DNA from: Pseudomonas sp. ICMP22404
GTDB lineage: Bacteria; Pseudomonadota; Gammaproteobacteria; Pseudomonadales; Pseudomonadaceae
Length of the DNA stretch: 64,000 nt
Assembly (NCBI RefSeq): GCF_006227205.1
Contig: NZ_VCNG01000002.1
Coordinates: 1-64,000, forward strand
Direction: 5' to 3'
Numbering within the stretch: position 1 is the first letter of the stretch; each line of letters opens with the position of its first letter. This document shows, in pieces, positions 1 through 6,860 of the stretch. Position numbers and translations under genes: made by a program. The notes beneath the pieces are model-generated. The model was not told the origin of the DNA and ran no database searches. It worked only from the letters and a program-made list of their open reading frames with translations.

Positions 1-860
1 GGACGAGCAGTACGGCGTTAACAATTGCTGTCGGGCGTTTGGAGTCAACCGCAGCAGCTTTTACGCCTGGCGTCAGCGCCAAGGCAAGGTGAAGCCTGAG
101 CGGGAGAAACTTAAAGCCGTGCTGGTCGAACATCACAAGGAATCCAGAGCGTCCGCAGGGTCTCGCACCCTTTCTAAGGAGTTGCAAGCAAAGGGGCACC
201 GCGTCGGGCGACATATGGCTCGCAGCTTGATGCGCGAAGCCGGTGTTGCCAGTCATCAGCGGCGGCGGCACAAGTACAAATCTTCCGGCGTGGAAGCCCT
301 GGTGGCGCCGCACGTGCTCAAGCGCAAGTTTGATGTCACGGCGATCAATCAGGTGTGGTGTGGTGATGTGACGTACATCAAGGTGGGTAAGCGCTGGATG
401 TACTTCGCGGCAGTACTGGATTTGTTTGCTCGCAGGATCGTGGGGTGGTCGTTTTCAATGATTTCCGATGCCACTCTGACCTGCGAAGCGTTGCGGATGG
501 CGGTGCAATTGCGAGGCCGTCCAAAAGAGGTGCTGTTTCATTCTGATCAAGGTTGCCAATACACCAGCCACAAATTCAGGAATGAGATGCGCAAGCATGG
601 ACTCCTGCAAAGCATGAGTCGCAAAGGTGAGTGCTGGGACAACGCCCCGATGGAGCGTTTCTTTGGGAGCCTGAAATCAGAGTGGGTGCCAGAAGAGGGC
701 TACAGCTCGGAGCATGACGCCCGCGTGGATGTGCAGCGTTATGTGATGCGTTACAACAACGTCAGGCTCCATAGCTACAACGACTATCGGTCGCCGGTAG
801 CTATGGAGAAACTGGCGGCGTGAAACCTTAACTGGTGTCCAGAATTACTTGACCAGTTCA
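1..860 (+). mobile_element. IS3-family insertion sequence, right-hand part
   Basis: Contains the end of orfB and the right terminal inverted repeat. The terminal stretch runs from about 828 to 860 and finishes GACCAGTTCA, so the element ends in CA as IS3 members do (left end would read TGAACTGGTC). The next bases (861-875, GGCTCGCTCCCACAG) are the distal half of a REP palindrome, so the element sits inside a REP. The left end, orfA and the other half of the REP are outside the window, so target duplication cannot be checked. Confidence 0.85.
2..823 (+). CDS. IS3-family transposase OrfB, 5' end outside the window
   Basis: Integrase-type catalytic subunit (OrfB) of an IS3-family insertion sequence. 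The frame is open from base 2, so the start lies upstream of the window; 273 residues are visible. The DDE triad is complete. Counting from the in-frame GTG at 89, it is D93 in WCGDVTYI, D153 in HSDQGCQY and E189 in MERFFGSLK, giving spacings of 59 and 35 residues, as expected for IS3 integrases. An HTH-like segment (VNRSSFYAW) precedes it. In this family OrfB is normally made as an OrfAB frameshift fusion; OrfA is not in the window. The gene looks intact, so the element may be active. Confidence 0.93.
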   Translation, partial: DEQYGVNNCCRAFGVNRSSFYAWRQRQGKVKPEREKLKAVLVEHHKESRASAGSRTLSKELQAKGHRVGRHMARSLMREAGVASHQRRRHKYKSSGVEALVAPHVLKRKFDVTAINQVWCGDVTYIKVGKRWMYFAAVLDLFARRIVGWSFSMISDATLTCEALRMAVQLRGRPKEVLFHSDQGCQYTSHKFRNEMRKHGLLQSMSRKGECWDNAPMERFFGSLKSEWVPEEGYSSEHDARVDVQRYVMRYNNVRLHSYNDYRSPVAMEKLAA

Positions 861-1010
861 GGCTCGCTCCCACAGTTGTTTAGCGACGAGCACAATATCT
901 CGGTTCAACACGACTCCCCTGTGGGAGCGAGCCTGCTCGCGAAGGCGCCGGGTCAGTCAATCCTGGGCTAGCTGATGCACTGCTTTCGCGAGCAAGCTCG
1001 CTCCCACGGG
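861..1010. repeat. REP cluster: half REP at IS end plus inverted REP pair
   Basis: Half a REP (861-875) abuts the IS end. A complete inverted pair follows: GTGGGAGCGAGCCTGCTCGC at 921-940 and its reverse complement form at about 985-1007. These are the extragenic palindromes typical of P. fluorescens-group genomes. The pair lies downstream of the convergent mscS-type gene and could act as a transcript-end stabiliser. Confidence 0.9.
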
Positions 1011-1040
1011 GTTCCGGTTGAACCTGATCTCAGCTTGGTA

Positions 1041-2192
1041 TTAGCGCCGTACCTGATATTTCGGCGTCGCCCGCGCCGGGATTTCATGGTCGCTTTCCCT
1101 GGTAGGCTGCGCAGGCATGTGCGGCAGCGAAGCGACGTGGACGGTTCGCGCAGGAATCGCGAAGCGCACGCCGATTTTCGCGAATTCTTCCATCATGCCC
1201 AGGTTGATCGCCTGCTGGATGTCCATGTAGATGTTGTAGCTGGGGTCCAGCACGATATACACCGTTTCGAATTCCAGAGCGCTCTGGCCGATGCCGCGAA
1301 AGTGCGAGCGGTCGAAGCGGGTCTTTTCCTGTGCCTTGATGATGCGTTCGACAATGACTGGTACCTGCTTGAGCTGTTCCGTGGAGCAGTCGAGCGGCAG
1401 GGCGAATTCGAAAACGATGCGCCGCTCCTGGAGCCGTTTGTAGTTCTGGATGGTGGTGCTGATCATCTCCGCGTTGGCCATCACGATCTGTTCGCCACCC
1501 AGGCTGCGGATCCGCGTGGTCTTCAGGCCGACGTGTTCGACGGTCCCGGCCAGGGAACCGACGACGATGAAGTCGCCGACCTCGAAGGGTTTATCCACGG
1601 CAATGGACAGCGACGCAAACAGGTCGCCAAGGATGTTCTGCACCGCCAGCGCCACGGCGATGCCGCCGACGCCGAGGCTGGCGATAAACGCGGTGATGTT
1701 CACGCCGAGGTTGGAGAGCATCGCCAGCAGCACCATGGCCCAGAGAAATACCTTCGCGCCCCACAGGCTCAGGGTCGCCAGGGCACTTTTCTGGTGGATT
1801 TCGGTGTGGTTGTGACGGGCGAAATAGTGCAGCAGTACGAGGGCGATGGCTCGGTTGGCCCAGAGCCCCATCTGCAGGGCGGCCACCACGAACCAGAGAC
1901 TGCTGACTCGGCTGAGCCAACGCTCCGGCAAGTCCAGTACGCCAATGCCGATCAGGATCGAAGCCAGCAACAACAGGGTATTACTGGTGCTGGAGAGCAC
2001 TTCGACGGCGATGTGGCTGAGGTAGGCGTTGGGTTTTTGCGCCCGGGCCCGCACGTTCTTCAGGAGGAAGCCGATGCTCGCCCTGGCGACGATGAAGCTC
2101 ACCGTCATCACGCCGAGAGCAAGCAGCCAGTTGGCGATGGAGATGCCCAGCAACTGCGTATCGGTAAAGATTTCAAGGGAGCTTGAGTCCAT
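1041..2192 (-). CDS. MscS-family small-conductance mechanosensitive channel
   Basis: Inner-membrane channel expected to open under hypo-osmotic tension. The protein is 383 aa. Hydrophobic segments lie near residues 18-45, 68-86, 98-122 and 140-160. The pore helix at about 165-197 is rich in Gly/Ala (AFIASLGVGGIAVALAVQN) and is followed by the MscS beta-domain entry sequence (DLFASLSIAVDKPFEVGDFI). A soluble C-terminal cytoplasmic domain ends near residue 345, followed by a polar tail. The extra N-terminal helices make it longer than E. coli MscS (286 aa) and closer to YnaI/YbiO-type members. The start follows a weak AGGTGA. It is a stand-alone gene with REPs downstream. Confidence 0.9.
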   Translation of the reverse strand: MDSSSLEIFTDTQLLGISIANWLLALGVMTVSFIVARASIGFLLKNVRARAQKPNAYLSHIAVEVLSSTSNTLLLLASILIGIGVLDLPERWLSRVSSLWFVVAALQMGLWANRAIALVLLHYFARHNHTEIHQKSALATLSLWGAKVFLWAMVLLAMLSNLGVNITAFIASLGVGGIAVALAVQNILGDLFASLSIAVDKPFEVGDFIVVGSLAGTVEHVGLKTTRIRSLGGEQIVMANAEMISTTIQNYKRLQERRIVFEFALPLDCSTEQLKQVPVIVERIIKAQEKTRFDRSHFRGIGQSALEFETVYIVLDPSYNIYMDIQQAINLGMMEEFAKIGVRFAIPARTVHVASLPHMPAQPTRESDHEIPARATPKYQVRR

Positions 2193-2379
2193 GGATCGGT
2201 CACCTGCGCCGTTGCTTTTCGGGTTCAGGCCCTATCTAGCGTGGGAGTCTGGACAGGACCACGAACTTCGTTAGGTGATGTGAGGTACAAGCCGTTCAAT
2301 TTTATTAACTGCCTGTTGTTGCGAGCGTCAGTGGGCGCGGCGTAGTGTCCTGTGCGAGACCGATGAAAGAGTGACAGCC

Positions 2380-2811
2380 ATGCGCATGACAGCACTGAGT
2401 AGCGGCGACCTGGAACCCCTGCGCGAAGCGCTCCTCCTGGCCGGTTTGCCTGCGGATGACCTCAGCCTGCCCGGCCGGCGGTTTTTCAGGTTCAGGCAGC
2501 AAGACAGTGATGTGGCGTTTGGCGGGATCGAGGGAACGGGAGGCGACCGCTTGTTGCGTTCGTTGGTCGTCCTCGAGGGCCGACGAGGGCAGGGCACTGG
2601 CGCGGCGGTGCTGGCCGCCCTTGAAGCCTTTGCAAAAAACGAAGGGGTAGAGCGGGTTCACTTGCTGACTGAAAGTGCCACCGATTTTTTTGCTGCCCAT
2701 GGTTATCAGGTGCAGGAACGTTCGCTGGCGCCTGCGGCAATCAGCTCGACGGTCCAGTTCAAGAGTTTATGCCCGGCTTCGGCGACTTACCTGAGCAAGC
2801 GACTCACTTAA
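2380..2811 (+). CDS. ArsN2-like GNAT acetyltransferase
   Basis: 143-aa single-domain GNAT acetyltransferase. The acetyl-CoA binding loop is RGQGTG in the context LRSLVVLEGRRGQGTG. The following LLTESATDFFAAHGY and the ending TVQFKSLCPASATYLSKRL are the pattern of ArsN2, an acetyltransferase family associated with resistance to organoarsenicals. Substrate assignment is by family only; no ars genes are in the window. ATG at 2380 is chosen because AAAGAG lies about 8 nt upstream; GTG 2371 and ATG 2386 are alternatives. Its end overlaps the convergent chromate transporter gene by 4 nt. Confidence 0.72.
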   Translation: MRMTALSSGDLEPLREALLLAGLPADDLSLPGRRFFRFRQQDSDVAFGGIEGTGGDRLLRSLVVLEGRRGQGTGAAVLAALEAFAKNEGVERVHLLTESATDFFAAHGYQVQERSLAPAAISSTVQFKSLCPASATYLSKRLT

Positions 2812-4151
2812 CGCAGCAGGTGCACCGCCAGCCCGGCCAGCCCGCACGCCACCAGGACCTGGATCACGCCACGCTTGTAGCGAAACAATGCAATGGCCGC
2901 CAATAGGGCAATGATTGCCGATGGCCAGTCCAGCGCACCGGCAAAGCCGTTGGGCCAGAGCACGTGGTAGCCGAAGAAGCAGGCCAGGTTGAGGATCACG
3001 CCGACCACCGCGGCAGTAATCGCCGTCAGCGGTGCGGTGAACTTCAACGCGTTGTGGGTCGACTCGACCAACGGGCCACCGGCGAGGATGAACAGGAACG
3101 AGGGCAGGAAGGTGAACCAGGTCACCAGCGTGGCCGCAACGGCACCGGCGAGAAAGGCCTGTTCGGGGCCGAACACCTGCATCACATAGCCGCCGACGAA
3201 ACCGACGAAGGCCACCACCATGATCAAGGGGCCTGGGGTGGTTTCGCCCAGGGCCAGGCCGTCGATCATCTGTGTCGGAGTCAGCCAGCCAAAGTGTGCG
3301 ACAGCTCCCTGATACACGTAAGGCAACACTGCGTAGGCGCCCCCGAAAGTCAGCAGCGCGGCTTTGGTGAAAAACCAGGCCATCTGCGTGAAGGTGCTTT
3401 CCCAGCCGAATGTCAGAGTCAACAGGCCCATTGGCAAGACCCAAAGCAAGGCACCGATGATCGCCAGCCGGAGGAGCCTGAAAGTGCTGAACCGGGCATG
3501 TTCCGGGGGCGGGGTGTCGTCGTCGATCAAGGCTGGCCCGAAGGACCGATGCCCGGGCGCCTGGCCGCCAAGGTTGAATTTTTCCGGCGCCCAGCGCCCA
3601 CCGAAATAGCCGATGACGGCGGCCCCGAGCACGATCAGCGGGAAGGGGACGTTGAAGGCGAATATTGCAGCGAACGATGCGACGGCTATCGCCCACAACC
3701 CACTGTTGCGCAGTGCACGAGAGCCTATGCGGTGAGCGGCATGGACGACGATTGCTGTCACGGCGGGCTTGATGCCATAGAAAATCCCCGCCACCACCGG
3801 CACTTCACCGAAGGCGACGTACAGCCAGGACAAGGCGATGAGGATAAACAACGAAGGTAATACGAACAGCGCGCCGGCGATGACTCCGCCCCGGCCCCGA
3901 TGCATCAGCCAGCCCAGATAGGTCGCCAACTGCTGGGCCTCGGGTCCAGGCAGCAACATGCAGTAGTTGAGGGCGTGCAGGAAACGCCGTTCGGAAATCC
4001 AGCGCCGACGCTCCACCAGCTCCTGATGCATGATCGCGATCTGTCCTGCCGGCCCGCCAAAACTGATGAAACCCAATTTGAGCCAGAACCAGAAAGCTTC
4101 GCGCAGGCTGACCGCCGAGGGGGCTTCGAGGGTTCGGGAGGGATTGTCCAT
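2808..4151 (-). CDS. chrA: Chromate efflux transporter (ChrA/CHR family, two-domain)
   Basis: 447-aa inner-membrane protein of the CHR superfamily, which exports chromate. The two homologous halves both show the family signature: LREAFWFWLKLGFISFGGPAGQ near the N terminus with LPGPEAQQLATYLGWLMHRGRGG, and in the second half FFTKAALLTFGGAYAVLPYV followed by ALGETTPGPLI. About ten hydrophobic segments are visible. The start is uncertain: ATG 4151 gives the usual length, ATG 4163 adds four residues, and longer frames add unconserved sequence. No good ribosome site is seen at either. It lies tail to tail with the ArsN2-like gene and is divergent from the RNase T2 gene. Confidence 0.88.
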   Translation of the reverse strand: MDNPSRTLEAPSAVSLREAFWFWLKLGFISFGGPAGQIAIMHQELVERRRWISERRFLHALNYCMLLPGPEAQQLATYLGWLMHRGRGGVIAGALFVLPSLFILIALSWLYVAFGEVPVVAGIFYGIKPAVTAIVVHAAHRIGSRALRNSGLWAIAVASFAAIFAFNVPFPLIVLGAAVIGYFGGRWAPEKFNLGGQAPGHRSFGPALIDDDTPPPEHARFSTFRLLRLAIIGALLWVLPMGLLTLTFGWESTFTQMAWFFTKAALLTFGGAYAVLPYVYQGAVAHFGWLTPTQMIDGLALGETTPGPLIMVVAFVGFVGGYVMQVFGPEQAFLAGAVAATLVTWFTFLPSFLFILAGGPLVESTHNALKFTAPLTAITAAVVGVILNLACFFGYHVLWPNGFAGALDWPSAIIALLAAIALFRYKRGVIQVLVACGLAGLAVHLLR

Positions 4152-4333
4152 GGTCGGCGGCATACTTGGCGGTGGAAGGCGAACTACGTTAGGGGGCGTC
4201 ACGCAATTTGGATAGCCCCCGCCAGGGTTTCCCTGTAAAAAACACCTCCTTTCACCGCCTTGAAACATAACCCTTGAACAATCACCGACCGAGTCGACCT
4301 CACCGTTTACAGGACTGCCCAAGGAGCGGGTCA

Positions 4334-4993
4334 ATGAAACAACGTTTTGCGATAGTCATGCTGCTCGCGCTCACAGTGGGCTTCATGGGGATGGGCGATG
4401 CCCGTGAATCACGCAGTGCCCGGGCGGAGTCCGTCGCGGGAGTGTTCGATTACTACGTGCTGTCGCTGTCCTGGTCTCCGACGTTCTGCCTGACGCACTC
4501 GAACGACGCTCAATGCTCCGGCAAGGGCTACGGTTTTGTCCTGCACGGTCTCTGGCCGCAATACGTCAAGGGCGGCTGGCCGCAGTCCTGTGAGCCGAGG
4601 GTGCCGCTGACGGTGGCCGAGCGGGAAAAGGGCCTGACGCTGTTTCCGACGCGCAAATTGCTGGAGCACGAGTGGTCCAAGCACGGCACGTGCACCGGTC
4701 TTGGTGCCATGGGTTTCCTGGAGGCGTCCGACAAGGCGTTGGCGGAGGTGAAGGTGCCGTCGCAGTTGCAACCTCCCAGTTCGTCTTACTATTTTGAAGC
4801 CAAGGAAATTGCCCGGCTGTTCCGACAAAGCAATCCTGGCATTCCGGCTGATGGTATTGCAGTCATCTGCAGCGGGCCGCAATTGTCGGAAGTCCGGGTG
4901 TGCATGGACAAGGACCTGACGTTCGCCAGTTGCGGCAGGGGTGTCAAGACTCAGTGCCGAGACGGGGATGTCCGGGTACCGCCGGTGCGGTGA
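4334..4993 (+). CDS. Secreted ribonuclease T2 family protein
   Basis: 219-aa predicted exported RNase of the T2 family (base-nonspecific endoribonuclease, periplasmic or secreted). The first ~23 residues form a signal peptide (MKQRF, then a hydrophobic run). Both catalytic segments are present: CAS1 HGLWPQ and CAS2 EWSKHGTC, with the conserved disulfide-type cysteines around them (CSGKGYGF, CEPR, CRDGD). ATG 4334 is chosen because AAGGAG lies 8 nt upstream and it starts the signal peptide; the open frame extends further upstream without support. Transcribed alone, divergent from chrA. Confidence 0.92.
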   Translation: MKQRFAIVMLLALTVGFMGMGDARESRSARAESVAGVFDYYVLSLSWSPTFCLTHSNDAQCSGKGYGFVLHGLWPQYVKGGWPQSCEPRVPLTVAEREKGLTLFPTRKLLEHEWSKHGTCTGLGAMGFLEASDKALAEVKVPSQLQPPSSSYYFEAKEIARLFRQSNPGIPADGIAVICSGPQLSEVRVCMDKDLTFASCGRGVKTQCRDGDVRVPPVR

Positions 4994-5024
4994 GGCAGTC
5001 TCTGTGCCCCATGGTGAAGGTCTT

Positions 5025-5052
5025 GTGGCGAGGGGATAAATCCCTCGCCACC
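5025..5052. repeat. Short palindromic repeat, second family (GTGGCGAGGGG type)
   Basis: Inverted repeat GTGGCGAGGGA/TCCCTCGCCAC around a short AT centre. The same palindrome recurs at 22185, 28818, 45295, 46729 and 58221. It is distinct from the GTGGGAGCGAGCC REP family. Confidence 0.85.
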
Positions 5053-5119
5053 GTTCAGCGCTGTGCTGGCTGGCATTAGATTTTTGGATCCATCTTCCCG
5101 TCCATCAGCTGCCTTGCAC

Positions 5120-5132
5120 CGGCAAATTGCCG
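5120..5132. promoter_or_regulatory. Perfect palindrome CGGCAAATTGCCG upstream of the diguanylate cyclase gene
   Basis: A 13-bp perfect palindrome 80 nt upstream of the TTG start of the GGDEF gene. It resembles GGCA-N-TGCC-type operators such as those described for AmrZ in pseudomonads. That link is inference; only the palindrome is seen. Confidence 0.4.
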
Positions 5133-5211
5133 CCCTACAAGCGGTAGGCTAAGCTCTGCCTATTGGGGGCTTTGAGCGATTCGCTCATGTTTTGCCCTCC
5201 CGGGAATTCGT

Positions 5212-6780
5212 TTGCCTATCCTCATCCATGATCCGCTCAATCCCCCCGGCGGTGCTCTCAAGCGCCTGCCGTTGCTCAAGGCAGCGGTAGCGTTTATCGC
5301 GGCGGTGTGCCTGTGCCTGTGCGGCTTGCTCTACCTGCAACTGGAACAGTCCCGGCGCCACGACCTCGAGGCAGCGAGTGTAGCTTCGGCCAACCTTACC
5401 CGGGCCATGGCCCAGCAGGCCCAGGATACGTTCCTGCAAGCTGACCTGGTGCTGGCCAGCCTGACCGATTGGATTCAGAACGATGGTTTCGGTCCGGCGC
5501 TGCAGCCACGCCTGCACAAGACCTTTGCCCGGCGCGTGCAGTCACTGGAGCAATTGCATGGCCTGTTTCTGTTCGACAAGAGCGGCCATTGGATCGTCAC
5601 CTCCTTTGATGACTTGAAAAAAGGCGATGGGGTGGCGGATCGGGACTATTTCGTTTTCCATCAGCAGAATGCCTCGTTGATCGCCCATATCGGGCCGGCC
5701 ATCCGCAGTCGGCAAAATGGCGATTGGATCATTCCCATTTCCCGGCGCGTGAATGATCAGGACGGCAATTTCCAGGGCGTGCTGCTGGCCGGTATCAAGA
5801 TGTCGTACTTCGATAAGTTCTTCAAAAGCTTCAGCCTTGACGACAAAGACGAGATGGCCCTGGCCTTGTCCGACGGCACATTGCTGGCCCGCCGACCCTT
5901 TGACGAGGCGCAGATCGGCCGGGCCATGTCCCAGGAGAGTCTCTTCCGGCATGACCTGCAGACCAAGGAGCCTGATACCGCGATGATCCGCTCCGTCGAC
6001 GGTGTGGTCAGGCTTTATGATCACCAGCATTTGCAGGCCTATCCCCTGATCGTCACCGTTGCGATGTCCAAGCAGGCGATCCTCGCCGGCTGGTATGGCA
6101 AAGCCTTTCAGTCCAGCCTCATCGTGGCCCTGGTGGTCACGGGCATCTGTCTGTTCGGTTGGGTGTTTGTGCGCCAGGTGCGTAACAGCGAACGGATCGA
6201 GGCCGACCTGCGCAAGGCCCAGGAAGCACTGAGGCTGATTGCCACCCATGACAGCCTGACCGGGCTGGCGAATCGTCGGCTGTTCGGGCGGGCCCTGGAC
6301 ATCGAATTTGGCCGTGGCGCCCGCCAGCGCAGTCCCTTGAGCCTGATCCTGCTCGATATCGACTACTTCAAGCGCTACAACGATACCTACGGGCATGTGG
6401 CCGGGGACCATTGCCTGGCAGAAGTGGCGAAAGTGCTCAAGGGCTGCTGCCATCGCAAGGCCGACCTGGCAGTGCGTTATGGGGGTGAAGAGTTTGCTGT
6501 GCTGCTGCCCGATACCGACCTGCAGGGCGCCATGACGTTGGCTGAGCAGATCCGCCAGAGCCTTGTCGACAAGCACATCACCCATTCCGGTTCTCCCACC
6601 GGCTACCTGACGGTGAGCCTGGGGTGTCACGCCTTCGTGCCCAGCAGCCTGGACAGCATCGAGGTCTTTATCCAGAGGGCCGATGCGGCGCTTTACCAGG
6701 CCAAGCACAGCGGCCGCAATCGGGTGGCGGCGTGGTCTAACGAAAGTGGCCTCGATAGGCTGGAGCGTTCGGACCGTTGA
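5212..6780 (+). CDS. Membrane-anchored diguanylate cyclase, extracytoplasmic sensor plus GGDEF
   Basis: 522 aa. One N-terminal membrane helix (about 22-43), a periplasmic PDC/dCache-like sensor region (about 45-295, containing FDKSGHWIVTS and DRDYFVFHQ), a second membrane helix (about 298-322) and a C-terminal GGDEF domain. The active-site motif is GGEEF (424-428), a competent variant. An inhibitory I-site RKAD (415-418) lies exactly five residues before it, so product-inhibited synthesis of c-di-GMP from two GTP is expected. The start is a TTG; no in-frame ATG precedes the first helix. An 80-nt gap separates it from the next c-di-GMP gene. Confidence 0.9.
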   Translation: MPILIHDPLNPPGGALKRLPLLKAAVAFIAAVCLCLCGLLYLQLEQSRRHDLEAASVASANLTRAMAQQAQDTFLQADLVLASLTDWIQNDGFGPALQPRLHKTFARRVQSLEQLHGLFLFDKSGHWIVTSFDDLKKGDGVADRDYFVFHQQNASLIAHIGPAIRSRQNGDWIIPISRRVNDQDGNFQGVLLAGIKMSYFDKFFKSFSLDDKDEMALALSDGTLLARRPFDEAQIGRAMSQESLFRHDLQTKEPDTAMIRSVDGVVRLYDHQHLQAYPLIVTVAMSKQAILAGWYGKAFQSSLIVALVVTGICLFGWVFVRQVRNSERIEADLRKAQEALRLIATHDSLTGLANRRLFGRALDIEFGRGARQRSPLSLILLDIDYFKRYNDTYGHVAGDHCLAEVAKVLKGCCHRKADLAVRYGGEEFAVLLPDTDLQGAMTLAEQIRQSLVDKHITHSGSPTGYLTVSLGCHAFVPSSLDSIEVFIQRADAALYQAKHSGRNRVAAWSNESGLDRLERSDR

Positions 6781-6860
6781 GATCCGTTGGAATCATCGGT
6801 GGTTGACGAGGGTCCATTGCTCAGGATCTCGCTGTTAGCCGATCGGACAGGAGCTGGTAA

